A DNA stretch of 64,000 nucleotides from Cytobacillus oceanisediminis (GTDB lineage: Bacteria; Bacillota; Bacilli; Bacillales; Cytobacillaceae): contig NZ_VLKI01000004.1 of NCBI RefSeq assembly GCF_007830235.1, forward strand, positions 62,001 through 126,000, written 5' to 3'. Positions 54,460-63,269 of the stretch are shown one piece after another. The first letter of the stretch is position 1, and each line of letters starts with the position of its first letter. A model generated the notes under the pieces. That model saw only the letters and a program-made list of their open reading frames with translations, did not search any database and was not told where the DNA came from. The translations under genes and the position numbers were made by a program.

Positions 54460-54494
54460 CGAAGCAAGACATAAGAGAGGAGATATTCTTACAT

Positions 54495-55310
54495 ATGGAG
54501 CCTATTCAAAAAGTTTCAGCGTATCTTACTCAAAATGCAGAAACATTATCTGAAGAGATCGTGGCAGAAATCGTAAGCAGATTTGGTTTTGAGATTCCTA
54601 AACAGGAGTTTGACGCAGCCGTTTCGATGTATATCGAATTTATGAAATTCCTGGGAACGATGATTGCCAGCAGCGAGGATCAAGTTCCTGAAGGTTTGGT
54701 CGAATGGAGCAAAGGGAACGGAGAACAGGCAGCTGCCATGGGCGGGAAGATTTCGGATATTGTCACCCGCTATCCGGACACCCGCATTGTTTTTACAGAT
54801 AGATTAAGAAATATCGGGAAAGAGCATGGGTTAACGGCAGATGAGGTTATTACGATTGTAAAAAAGGTTAACTATATGCTGGATATAAGCGTCAATGAAA
54901 CGGTGTTTGCTTTTGAGCGGCACACCCAAAAATTAATTAAAGAAACCCAGACTCAAGTGAATGAACTATCTGCTACTATCGTGCCGATTCAGGACAGCAT
55001 TGCGATTTTGCCATTAATCGGCAGCATCGATTATGAGCGTGCCCAAATCATTATTGAAAAAGCGGTTCCCAAAGTAAATCAATTAGGAATTGAGAACCTG
55101 ATCATTGATTTCTCAGGGACGGTCAATATTGATATCGAAATTGCCAAGCATATTTTTGATATTCGGAATATCCTTCTTCTGACAGGTGTTAACACGATTG
55201 CAACAGGCGTGCGCCCCGACTTGGCCAAAAAAGCAGTCACTCTCGGAATAGATTTGTCTTCCCTTGAGGTTTACTCGACTGTCCAGCAGGCGATCAAAAG
55301 CATAAAATAG
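54495..55310 (+). CDS. divergent RsbR-family protein lacking both phospho-threonines
   Basis: 271 residues: N-terminal globin-like helical domain (1-150) and STAS domain (about 160-268). At the two positions that are phosphorylated by RsbT in RsbRA, it has Tyr180 (GSIDYERA) and Ile214 (NIDIEIAKH), 34 residues apart as in functional paralogues. The fold-defining motifs PLIG and TGVRPDLAKKAV are kept. It could be a non-switchable stressosome subunit or an unrelated STAS regulator. Confidence 0.85.
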   Translation: MEPIQKVSAYLTQNAETLSEEIVAEIVSRFGFEIPKQEFDAAVSMYIEFMKFLGTMIASSEDQVPEGLVEWSKGNGEQAAAMGGKISDIVTRYPDTRIVFTDRLRNIGKEHGLTADEVITIVKKVNYMLDISVNETVFAFERHTQKLIKETQTQVNELSATIVPIQDSIAILPLIGSIDYERAQIIIEKAVPKVNQLGIENLIIDFSGTVNIDIEIAKHIFDIRNILLLTGVNTIATGVRPDLAKKAVTLGIDLSSLEVYSTVQQAIKSIK

Positions 55311-55320
55311 GTAAACCGTT

Positions 55321-55349
55321 TGGGGCTGCTCGTGGCAGCTCCTTTTTTA
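55321..55349 (+). terminator. terminator of the second RsbR-family gene
   Basis: GGGGCTGC / GCAGCTCC stem and T-run. Confidence 0.82.
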
Positions 55350-55386
55350 TTAGGTTAAAAAGCTCATTATTAATTTTGGGGTCCTG

Positions 55387-55573
55387 TTGATTGGAGCGGA
55401 AGGGCACGAGCGCCTCGGAAAAACTGCCGCATTTCCTTGGTGCGGTGTTTATTCAAGGAGGCTTATTCAATGTCCTGCGGAAGTGCGGGTCATAGGAGAC
55501 CCCGCAGATGTAAAGCGCCGAGGAGCGTCGGACCGGCAGCGACAGCTTGAGTGCCTGGAGCGGAAATCAGCAG
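55387..55573 (+). repeat. dispersed repeat element, copy 3 (long form)
   Basis: Begins TTGATTGGAGCGGAAGG and ends GGAGCGGAAATCAG; contains AGGAGACCCCGCAG. It is about 65 bp longer than copies 1 and 2 owing to an internal segment with GCATTTCCTTGGTGCGG and CAAGGAGGCTTATTCAA, also present in copies 4 and 5. Confidence 0.8.
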
Positions 55574-55604
55574 ACAAGAGTGGCAGCTTTCTATTAAAAA
55601 AATG

Positions 55605-55633
55605 TTGTCGAAGCCACCATCCCGTGATAGTAT
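55605..55633 (+). promoter_or_regulatory. possible promoter of mtnKA
   Basis: TTGTCG, 17-base spacer, TAGTAT, 83 bases before mtnK. No SAM (S-box) riboswitch motifs are visible in the 140-base leader, unlike B. subtilis mtnKA. Confidence 0.5.
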
Positions 55634-55715
55634 TTAGATATTTTAAAATATATAAAAAACATGAAATCATAGATTCTTTTTAAAAGTTTCGTATATGAAT
55701 TAGGAGGCCTTTAAC

Positions 55716-56939
55716 ATGACGGTTTTCACATCTGCCTATTTTACCATGAATGAACAGGAAGCTATTGAGTATGCAAAAACAAGGTTGGATTACTTTGCTC
55801 CTGATGCTGAATTGGAATGCAAGGAAATTGGGGATGGCAATTTAAACTATGTATTCAAGCTGACTGACCAAAAAAATAATAAGTCCCTTATCATTAAACA
55901 GGCCGGGCCTGTTGCAAGAATATCAGATGAATTTAAACTTTCTCCAGATCGCAACCGTATTGAATTCGAGATTTTGGAGCTGCAAAACAAGCTGGCGCAA
56001 GGGTTCGTGCCAAAGGTGTATAACTATGATCCAATCATGAACTGTACGGCAATGGAGGATTTGTCCGATCATACCATCATGAGAACCGCATTAATGCAGC
56101 ATGAAAAGTTTCCGCTGTTTTCCGACCATATTACCACATTCATGGTGAATACTTTACTCCTTACTTCAGACGTGGTGATGGAGCATAAGGAAAAGAAAGG
56201 GCTAGTTCAAAAATTCACCAACCCTGAATTGTGCGAAATTTCTGAGGACCTTGTGTTCACAGAGCCTTTTTACCATTGTCCAAGGAATGAAGTTTTTGAG
56301 GGAACAAGAGAGTTTGCTCAAGAAGAAATTTGGGGGGATTCGAAGCTTCAGCTTGAGACAGCCAAGCTCAAGTTTGAGTTTATGACCAATACTCAGTCCT
56401 TGCTGCATGGCGACCTGCATACAGGCTCTATTTTTATAAAAAAAGATTCTACTAAAATCATCGATCCGGAGTTTGCCTTCTACGGGCCTGCTGGCTATGA
56501 TGTTGGAAACGTTATTGCCAACCTGATTTTCGCCTATGTAAACGCGAAATATACGATGGCTGAAGGTGAAGCACGAACTGACCAGATGGAATACCTTGAA
56601 AACACCATTGAAGACATTGTGGACCTTTTCAAGGATAAATTTTTAAAGGCATGGGATGAAAAGGCAACCGAACAAGCCGCCCGCTATGAAGGCTTTAAAG
56701 AATACTACCTTGATACTGTCCTTCGTGACACTGCGGCTGTAACTGGGCTCGAACTGTCCAGAAGAATTATCGGATTGGCATCTGTTAAAGATGTCACATC
56801 CATTGAAGACCCAAACAGCAGAGCTGCGGCAGAAAAGATTTGTCTGTCTGCCGGAAAAATGTTTATTATGGATAGGGAATCTTTCAAAACAGGAGCAGAC
56901 TTTGTCAGCGCTCTGAAGGACTGTGAAAAAAGATTCTAG
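55716..56939 (+). CDS. mtnK: S-methyl-5-thioribose kinase (or 5-deoxyribose kinase)
   Basis: 407 residues, APH-like kinase fold. It phosphorylates methylthioribose; close paralogues use 5-deoxyribose. Motifs: GDGNLNYVFKL (nucleotide loop), SLLHGDLHTGSIFI (catalytic loop) and IIDPEFAFYGPAGYDVGN (metal-binding DPE). AGGAGG precedes the ATG at normal distance. It ends 10 bases before mtnA. Confidence 0.92.
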   Translation: MTVFTSAYFTMNEQEAIEYAKTRLDYFAPDAELECKEIGDGNLNYVFKLTDQKNNKSLIIKQAGPVARISDEFKLSPDRNRIEFEILELQNKLAQGFVPKVYNYDPIMNCTAMEDLSDHTIMRTALMQHEKFPLFSDHITTFMVNTLLLTSDVVMEHKEKKGLVQKFTNPELCEISEDLVFTEPFYHCPRNEVFEGTREFAQEEIWGDSKLQLETAKLKFEFMTNTQSLLHGDLHTGSIFIKKDSTKIIDPEFAFYGPAGYDVGNVIANLIFAYVNAKYTMAEGEARTDQMEYLENTIEDIVDLFKDKFLKAWDEKATEQAARYEGFKEYYLDTVLRDTAAVTGLELSRRIIGLASVKDVTSIEDPNSRAAAEKICLSAGKMFIMDRESFKTGADFVSALKDCEKRF

Positions 56940-56949
56940 AGGAGGCAGC

Positions 56950-58017
56950 ATGATGGGAAAACCTGTGGATGTAATTCAGTCAGTCAGATTGGACGATGAA
57001 AATGACACTCTTATTCTTTTAGATCAAACCGTTCTTCCAAATGAAAAGAACTTTTTACATTTAAAAGAATTAAAGGATATATGGGATGCAATCTATCATT
57101 TAAAGGTTCGCGGTGCGCCGGCTATCGGAATTGCCGCTGCATATGGAGTCTATTTGGGTACGAAGCAATCAAATGCTGAAACTTACGACGACCTATATAA
57201 CGATTTTAAAAAAGCAAAAGAATTTTTGGCTTCTTCAAGGCCGACTGCCGTTAATCTATTTTGGGCGCTCGACCGCATGGAAGCCCGCTTTCAAAAGGAA
57301 GAAGATAAAAGTGTTAAAGAAGTAATATCCGCCCTAAAAGAAGAAGCTGAAAAAATTCGGGCCGAGGATGAAGAGGTGTGCGAGTCAATAGGCCAGCATG
57401 CGCTTTCTTTGCTTAAATCTGGCTGGGGCATCCTGACTCACTGCAATGCAGGAACGATTGCGACCGCAAAATACGGTACCGCTCTGGCACCGATTTATCT
57501 TGGTCAGGAAAAAGGCTATGATTTTAAAGTATATGCAGACGAGACGCGCCCGCTTCTGCAGGGCGCCCGCCTGACTGCCTGGGAGCTGAAAGAAGCCGGC
57601 GTCGATGTCACACTTATTTGTGACAATATGGCGAGCATTGTGATGAAAGAAGGTAAAATCCAGGCTGTGCTTGTTGGCTGTGACCGGGTCGCGGCAAATG
57701 GAGATGCAGCCAATAAAATTGGCACATCCGGTGTCGCGATTCTAGCAAAGCATTATAATATCCCATTCTATGTTTGTGCGCCGCTATCAACGGTTGACCT
57801 GGCTTGTAAAACAGGGGATGATATCCATATAGAACTAAGACCGTCAGAAGAAATTACCTCAAAATGGTATGAAAAGCCGATGGCGCCAGAGGATGTACAA
57901 ACATATAACCCTGCTTTTGATGTAACAGACAATGAACTGATTACAGGCATTATTACAGAAAACGGCATAGCGTACGCGCCGTTTAGTGAAAACCTGCCTA
58001 AAATGTTTAAAAAATAA
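56950..58017 (+). CDS. mtnA: S-methyl-5-thioribose-1-phosphate isomerase (eIF2B-like)
   Basis: 355 residues. It converts the aldose 1-phosphate to the ribulose 1-phosphate. Catalytic Cys in LTHCNAGTIATAKYGT and catalytic Asp in VGCDRVAANGDAANKIGT; the N-terminal RGAPAIGIAAAYG is also typical. ATG 56950 has GAGGAGG 5 bases upstream; the frame extends to 56923 inside mtnK. The methionine-salvage genes mtnW, X, B and D, often next to mtnKA in Bacillus, are absent from the window. Confidence 0.93.
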   Translation: MMGKPVDVIQSVRLDDENDTLILLDQTVLPNEKNFLHLKELKDIWDAIYHLKVRGAPAIGIAAAYGVYLGTKQSNAETYDDLYNDFKKAKEFLASSRPTAVNLFWALDRMEARFQKEEDKSVKEVISALKEEAEKIRAEDEEVCESIGQHALSLLKSGWGILTHCNAGTIATAKYGTALAPIYLGQEKGYDFKVYADETRPLLQGARLTAWELKEAGVDVTLICDNMASIVMKEGKIQAVLVGCDRVAANGDAANKIGTSGVAILAKHYNIPFYVCAPLSTVDLACKTGDDIHIELRPSEEITSKWYEKPMAPEDVQTYNPAFDVTDNELITGIITENGIAYAPFSENLPKMFKK

Positions 58018-58021
58018 TCTA

Positions 58022-58052
58022 TAACCTCCGTGCCAGCTGCGGAGGTTTTTTA
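58022..58052 (+). terminator. terminator of mtnKA
   Basis: AACCTCCG / CGGAGGTT with a T-run. Confidence 0.88.
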
Positions 58053-58402
58053 TATTTCTATTATTCTTTTTGTCTTTAAAGCGTTCAACTAGGAAAATAT
58101 CCCCGAAAACTGTAAAAAGCTAGAGTGTAATTTGACTCTTCTTCGAAGACTTTAGAACTATTATTGTGTGTAAAACTCAATATAAATGTAAAAATTATGT
58201 ATTAAATAATATAGAAATAGTGGAAAGTATTTGTAAATCCATCGAAAGACCTGATACTTTTTCAGAAGCTATGAATCTATGCCTGATTCCAAAGATTGTA
58301 AATTGCATATTTCAGCACATTGTAAGAGTCAGAATGTTTTAAATATACTTAAAAAGCAACATGAACCGACAGAAAAAATAAAGAATTGGAAGGAGAAAAA
58401 GG
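58053..58402 (+). other. AT-rich region upstream of the subtilisin gene
   Basis: About 350 bases with no convincing gene. TTGACT (58132) lacks a well-spaced -10 box (TATTAT is 21 bases on). Several AT-rich stretches could bind growth-phase regulators of exoprotease genes, but no site is clear enough to call. Confidence 0.4.
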
Positions 58403-59680
58403 ATGAAGAAAAAAAGGGCATTAGGAGCGGTACTTCTCAGTATGACCATGGGTTTATCCGTTTTCACGGCAGGAGCATTTGCAAAAGGGCCAGAGGCAAA
58501 TGAATCGTACAGGGTTCTTATTCAGGGACCTGCGGCTGAGCGGGCAAATGTAAAAGCACAAATCGAGGAACGCTGGGATTTTGGAAAGGATGGCCTGACT
58601 GCAGAGGTTAATGCGAAACAGTACGAGGCACTTTTAAAGAACAAGAACATCGCGATCGCAAAGGTAAGCGAGGTTACCCTTGAAACTGCCAGAACGGAAG
58701 CATCTTCATCCAAGAAAGACGCAATTTCTTTGGAAGCGGCAGGATATCCAAGCGACCAGACTCCATGGGGAATTGAATCCATTTATAATAACAGCAGCAT
58801 CAGCAGTACCTCAGGCGGAAGCGGAATTAAAGTGGCTGTTCTTGATACTGGCGTTTATACCAATCATATTGACTTAGCAGGCTCTGCTGAGCAGTGTAAA
58901 GATTTTACCCAATACTATTCTTCCATGGTTAATGGTTCCTGTACAGACCGCCAGGGTCACGGAACACATGTAGCAGGTACAGTTTTGGCGCATGGCGGCT
59001 ATGATGGGCTTGGCATTTATGGTGTAGCCCCGCAGGCTAAGCTTTGGGCGTACAAGGTTTTAGGCGATAACGGTTCAGGATATTCTGATGATATCGCTGG
59101 AGCAATCCGCCATGTTGCAGACGAAGCAGTCAGGACTGGTTCAAAAGTAGTTATTAATATGTCACTGGGTTCCAGCGGGAAAGACTCATTAATTGCCAGC
59201 GCTGTTGATTATGCTTACAGCAAAGGCGTTCTCATTGTTGCTGCAGCAGGAAACTCGGGCTACAGCGCCAATACAATCGGCTACCCTGGTGCTTTAGTGA
59301 ATGCAGTTGCCGTCGCAGCCCTTGAAAATGTTCAGCAAAACGGTACATACCGTGTAGCCAACTTCTCATCCCGTGGCAACCCGAACACGGATGGCGACTA
59401 TTATATCCAAGAACGTGATGTGGAAGTATCCGCTCCAGGAAGCAGCATCGAGTCCACTTGGTATAACGGCGGCTACAACACAATCAGCGGAACATCCATG
59501 GCTACACCTCATGTAGCAGGACTTGCGGCTAAAATCTGGTCCTCCAATCCTTATATGAGCCATACCCAGCTTCGCACAGAACTTCGAAACCGTGCAAAGC
59601 AGTATGACATTAACGGCGGTTACGGAGCAGCAACGGGTGACGACTACGCATCAGGCTTCGGATACCCTCGCGTAAGATAA
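58403..59680 (+). CDS. secreted subtilisin-family serine protease (S41/TA41-like)
   Basis: 425 residues. Signal peptide (GAVLLSMTMGLSVFTAGAFA), I9-like propeptide (about 30-115) and S8 catalytic domain with Asp in VAVLDTGVYTNH, His in GHGTHVAGT, oxyanion Asn in AAAGNSGYS and Ser in SGTSMATPHVAG. Two Cys flank a loop (EQCKDF and GSCTDRQ), as in the cold-active subtilisins S39/S41 of Antarctic Bacillus, which it strongly resembles. GGAAGGAG precedes the ATG. A terminator follows. Confidence 0.93.
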   Translation: MKKKRALGAVLLSMTMGLSVFTAGAFAKGPEANESYRVLIQGPAAERANVKAQIEERWDFGKDGLTAEVNAKQYEALLKNKNIAIAKVSEVTLETARTEASSSKKDAISLEAAGYPSDQTPWGIESIYNNSSISSTSGGSGIKVAVLDTGVYTNHIDLAGSAEQCKDFTQYYSSMVNGSCTDRQGHGTHVAGTVLAHGGYDGLGIYGVAPQAKLWAYKVLGDNGSGYSDDIAGAIRHVADEAVRTGSKVVINMSLGSSGKDSLIASAVDYAYSKGVLIVAAAGNSGYSANTIGYPGALVNAVAVAALENVQQNGTYRVANFSSRGNPNTDGDYYIQERDVEVSAPGSSIESTWYNGGYNTISGTSMATPHVAGLAAKIWSSNPYMSHTQLRTELRNRAKQYDINGGYGAATGDDYASGFGYPRVR

Positions 59681-59697
59681 TGAATATTACCCCCTCG

Positions 59698-59731
59698 AAA
59701 CCGTCTGGTCTGATGACCAGGCGGTTTTTTT
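59698..59731 (+). terminator. terminator of the subtilisin gene
   Basis: AAACCGTCTGGTC / GACCAGGCGGTTT stem and seven T. Confidence 0.92.
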
Positions 59732-59845
59732 GGAAAATGTCATGGATCGGCGAAATTGAATATATTTCCGCGGAAATGATCAGATTTTATCGAAAGGTTA
59801 AAAATTTTAGGTATTTTAAATTGCATTGATGATAGTGTCACTCTT

Positions 59846-60033
59846 TTGACTGGAGCGGAAGGGGTGAACTTCTCGAAAATGCTAGCGCATTTCCTTCGTG
59901 CGGCGTCTATTTACGGATGCATAATCAATGTCCAGCGGGAAAGGCGAGTCAAAGGGAGACCCCGCAGGCTTATTGCTTGAGGAGGCTTCAGGAACGCCCA
60001 CGGTTCGCTGAGCATCTGGATTGGAAATTAAAG
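59846..60033 (+). repeat. dispersed repeat element, copy 4 (long form)
   Basis: TTGACTGGAGCGGAAGG start, GGATTGGAAATTAA end, with GGGAGACCCCGCAGG core and the internal GCATTTCCTTCGTGCGG segment. Both ends have one mismatch to TTGATT/AATCAA. Confidence 0.8.
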
Positions 60034-60128
60034 ACAAACTTATAAGAGTTAAAGTTTTAAAAATTGCTGAAGCAAACCGATTTTGAATATACAATAGAAG
60101 AGGATATGAAGGAAAGGAGATGGCACCC

Positions 60129-60926
60129 ATGGCTGAGCCATATACATATATAAGCGATAAAGAAGCAAAGGAACTCATCTGTGAAATCGGCAGGAGAGTG
60201 TACAATAAAAATTTTGTAGCGGCTAATGATGGAAACATTTCTATTAGAACAGGCGATAATGAAATTTGGACGACACCAACAGGAGTAAGCAAAGGCTTTA
60301 TGGAGCCTGACATGATGGTCAAAATGGATCTCTCCGGCAATGTTTTGGAAGGAACAAATAAGCCTTCTTCCGAAGTGAAAATGCATCTAAGAGTGTATCA
60401 GGAAAATCCGGAATCAACAGCGGTTGTCCATGCCCATCCTCCTGTGGCGACGTCGTTTGCTATTGCCGGGATAGCCCTTGATAAGCCCGTTTCACCAGAA
60501 GCCATTGTTTTGCTTGGCAAAGTTCCGGTTGCGCCGTATGCGACCCCAGGAACACAGGAGGTCCCCGATTCCATTGCGCCATATTGCAAGGACTACAATG
60601 CAGTCCTTCTCGCCAACCACGGTGCATTAACCTGGGGCCGAAACATTACAGAAGCATACTTCAGAATGGAATCGCTTGAGCATTATGCGCTCATGCTGCT
60701 GTATTCCAACCATATTATTCAAAAATCAAATGAATTAACCACCGGGCAAATTGCTGAGCTTATCACTATCCGCAAAAAAATGGGCATCCAAACAGGTGGG
60801 ATCCCAGCTCCAAGCAGCGAACGGAAAACTGATACAACGTTGGGTCTGTCTGAAGACGTGATCGGCATCATTGTCAGAAAAGTAACAGAAGAAGTCCTGA
60901 GAAACGTTTCAAAATGGTCAAATTAG
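60129..60926 (+). CDS. class II aldolase with C-terminal targeting-like helix
   Basis: 265 residues from ATG 60129 (AAAGGAG 9 bases upstream; ATG 60120 touches it). Zinc aldolase of the FucA/AraD family: catalytic Glu82 (SSEVKMH), zinc His101 and His103 (HAHPP), His164 (ANHGAL). After the core, a Pro/Ser/Thr-rich linker (about 222-237) leads to an amphipathic helix SEDVIGIIVRKVTEEVL that resembles microcompartment encapsulation peptides. Near mtnKA it may split 5-deoxyribulose or methylthioribulose 1-phosphate into DHAP and an aldehyde. No shell genes are in the window. Confidence 0.87.
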   Translation: MAEPYTYISDKEAKELICEIGRRVYNKNFVAANDGNISIRTGDNEIWTTPTGVSKGFMEPDMMVKMDLSGNVLEGTNKPSSEVKMHLRVYQENPESTAVVHAHPPVATSFAIAGIALDKPVSPEAIVLLGKVPVAPYATPGTQEVPDSIAPYCKDYNAVLLANHGALTWGRNITEAYFRMESLEHYALMLLYSNHIIQKSNELTTGQIAELITIRKKMGIQTGGIPAPSSERKTDTTLGLSEDVIGIIVRKVTEEVLRNVSKWSN

Positions 60927-61044
60927 GATAGCTATAAGGGTATAGAGCTGTTTTTACATTAATGCATAATTTTTTTCAATTAACTAAAGCTATGCTGAAA
61001 ACGCTTAATGAAAAGCGATCATTGAATGAGACGGAGAGATCCCT

Positions 61045-62376
61045 ATGAAACTACTAGTGATTGGCGGAGTGGCAGCGAGCATGTCAGCCGCTTCAAAGCT
61101 TAGGAGAATGGATGATAAAGCCGAGATCGTGGTATATGAAAAAGGAAAATTTTTATCCTATGGAGCCTGCGGACTTCCCTATTATGTTTCAGGCGAAAAT
61201 GATGATTACCGAAAAATGATTGCCAGGACACAAGAGCAATTTTCTGAGAGGGGCATCAAAACCTTTCTCCGGCATGAAGTGGTTAAAGTGGATACAAGCA
61301 CGAAAGAAGTAACGGTTAAAGATCTTGCGACCAATAAAACTTTTACTGATACATACGATAAATTAATGATAGGTACAGGTACGTTTCCAATCATGCCGTC
61401 TTTTCCAGGTGCAGACCTTGAGAACATCCATATGCTGAAAACGCTAGAAGACGGGATAGTATTAAAAGAAATTGCCCATAATTCTGAAGTGAAGGATGTT
61501 GTTATTGTTGGCGGCGGCTACATTGGAATCGAAGTAGTCGAAGCAATGAAAACGATCGGCAAAAACGTCAGAGTCATTGAAATGGGAGAGCGGATTCTTG
61601 CGCCTTTTGATAAAGAAATAACAGACATTGCTGAAAAAGAAATCCTGGAAAATGGCGTTGAACTGAACCTGGGTGAAAGGGTAGAAAGCTTCAGCGGGGA
61701 CAAAAAAGTGGAAAGCGTAAAAACGGATAAAGGCACCTATAAAGCTGATTTGGTGCTGGTTGCAGTTGGCGTAAGGCCTGCGACGAAATTCCTGGACGGA
61801 TCGGGCATTAAATTAGCGGAAAATGGCGCCATCATGATCGATCGCGAAATGCGCACGAATATTAAGGATGTATATGCTGCAGGAGACTGTGCGCAAGTCT
61901 ATCATAAAGTGCTTGAAGAAAACGATTATATCCCTCTCGGAACCAATGCCAATAAATGCGGCCGCCTTGCAGGAGCCAATATAGCCGGAAACCATGAAAA
62001 GTATGTGGGAACACTGGGAAGTGCCGCAATTAAAATTTTTGATATGGAGCTTGGCAGAACAGGGCTTTCCGAGGAAGATGTGAAAAAGATGGGCATCGAC
62101 TATTCAACCGAATTTGTGAAGGCTGCAGACCACCCGAGCTATTATCCGAATCCAACACCCATTTGGATAAAGCTCATTTGTGAAAAAGAGTCGAACCGAA
62201 TACTTGGCGCCCATGCAATCGGAAACAAAGGCGTCGTTCTGAGAATTGACGTGTTTGCGGTGGCCATCCATAATAACATGCCTGCTTATGAACTTGGCAT
62301 GGTTGACCTATGCTATGCACCGCCATTTGCCGGGGTTTGGGACGCAATCCATATTGCCAGCAACGCAGCTAAGTAA
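61045..62376 (+). CDS. CoA-disulfide reductase-like FAD/NAD(P)H oxidoreductase
   Basis: 443 residues. FAD motif GGVAASMSAASKLRR, single active Cys in LSYGACGLPYYVSG (about residue 43), NAD(P)H motif VVIVGGGYIGIE, second FAD motif VYAAGDCAQ and the dimerisation domain ending CYAPPFAGVWDAIH. This is the CoA-disulfide reductase/Nox group; CoA disulfide reduction is the best guess, and NADH oxidase or persulfide reductase activity is possible. AAGACGGAGAG-like ribosome site. Confidence 0.85.
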   Translation: MKLLVIGGVAASMSAASKLRRMDDKAEIVVYEKGKFLSYGACGLPYYVSGENDDYRKMIARTQEQFSERGIKTFLRHEVVKVDTSTKEVTVKDLATNKTFTDTYDKLMIGTGTFPIMPSFPGADLENIHMLKTLEDGIVLKEIAHNSEVKDVVIVGGGYIGIEVVEAMKTIGKNVRVIEMGERILAPFDKEITDIAEKEILENGVELNLGERVESFSGDKKVESVKTDKGTYKADLVLVAVGVRPATKFLDGSGIKLAENGAIMIDREMRTNIKDVYAAGDCAQVYHKVLEENDYIPLGTNANKCGRLAGANIAGNHEKYVGTLGSAAIKIFDMELGRTGLSEEDVKKMGIDYSTEFVKAADHPSYYPNPTPIWIKLICEKESNRILGAHAIGNKGVVLRIDVFAVAIHNNMPAYELGMVDLCYAPPFAGVWDAIHIASNAAK

Positions 62377-62378
62377 TA

Positions 62379-62407
62379 GCAAAGCCAGCTGAAACGCTGG
62401 CTTTTTT
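62379..62407 (+). terminator. terminator of the CoA-disulfide reductase-like gene
   Basis: AAAGCCAGC / GCTGGCTTT stem and T-run. Confidence 0.88.
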
Positions 62408-62450
62408 GCTTTTGGCTCTGTTAAAGCTCAATTTTGATATTTTCACCCTG

Positions 62451-62634
62451 TTGATTGGAGCGGAAGGAGCGAGATCCTCGAAAATGCATTCGCATTTCCT
62501 TCGTGCGGTGTAAAATCAAGGAAGCTTATTCAAAGTCCTGCGGGAGAAGCGAGTTAAAGGGAGACCCCGCAGGGTTATTGCTTGAGGAGCGTCGGACCGC
62601 CTGCGGTTCGCTGAGTTTCCTGAGTGGAAATCAA
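62451..62634 (+). repeat. dispersed repeat element, copy 5 (long form)
   Basis: TTGATTGGAGCGGAAGG start and GAGTGGAAATCAA end; core GGGAGACCCCGCAGGG; the internal GCATTTCCTTCGTGCGG segment is preceded by its near inverted copy GAAAATGC. It lies between the oxidoreductase and the VOC gene. Confidence 0.8.
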
Positions 62635-62726
62635 CAGGCAAGTTTAACAGATTCTTGCATTTTAAAAAGGGGATTGAATAAGGATGTTGAATATTCCATA
62701 TTAATACAATTTTATGGAGGTTTTAT

Positions 62727-63092
62727 ATGTCTGGTATTTTTAAAAGAATTGACACGGTCTTCCTGCAGGTTGGTGATTTTGAAAAAGCCATTGATTGGTA
62801 CAGCACAGTACTGGATTTTCCCGTGAGATGGAAGGATGGTCTGAGCGGATATGCAGCCCTGGAGATCGGAGAGACACCTTTAACACTGGTCCGGTCATCC
62901 AAAGAGGTCAAGGAAAGGAAAGATTCACATATCTCTTTTAACTTCTTTGTTGATGATATTGAAAAAGCCCGCCGCCATTTGCTCCAGCACAAGGTTAAAG
63001 CAGAGCAGATCCAGGATGATGGGACTGTTAAGTGGTTTGAGTTCGAAGACCTTGATGGAAATAAACTTGGAGTCTGCCATTTTAGCGAATAA
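62727..63092 (+). CDS. VOC-superfamily (glyoxalase/dioxygenase-fold) protein
   Basis: 121 residues with one betaalphabetabetabeta pair: IDTVFLQVGDFEKAIDWYSTVL at the start and FEDLDGNKLGVCHF at the end. Likely dimeric; possible metal ligands include Glu86-type residues, but the substrate is unknown. TGGAGG precedes the ATG. Confidence 0.83.
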   Translation: MSGIFKRIDTVFLQVGDFEKAIDWYSTVLDFPVRWKDGLSGYAALEIGETPLTLVRSSKEVKERKDSHISFNFFVDDIEKARRHLLQHKVKAEQIQDDGTVKWFEFEDLDGNKLGVCHFSE

Positions 63093-63096
63093 ACTG

Positions 63097-63130
63097 AAAG
63101 CTGCCCCGTGAAAACAGGGAGCAGCTTTTT
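63097..63130 (+). terminator. terminator of the VOC gene
   Basis: AAAGCTGC / GCAGCTTT stem and T-run. Confidence 0.82.
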
Positions 63131-63269
63131 AGGTTAGATCAATAATTAAAATCATGTTTGAGCTGAACTAGTTGGAATTTCGCTGATAAAATAGATTTTT
63201 CACCGAAAAAATTTAAAGCTGATAACCGTATTCGGGCATAAATCTTCCAACTCTTCAAAACGGCTTCCG

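Noticed and set aside
55574..55715. SAM riboswitch expected before mtnK
   Set aside because: None of the S-box core motifs or a terminator hairpin is visible in the leader.
58279..58503. 74-residue frame overlapping the subtilisin start
   Set aside because: Out of frame with the protease, Lys-rich low-complexity product, and overlaps the signal-peptide region.
60986..61020. cre-like TGAAAACGCTTAAT before the CoA-disulfide reductase-like gene
   Set aside because: The essential CA at the right half is replaced by AT; too weak to call.
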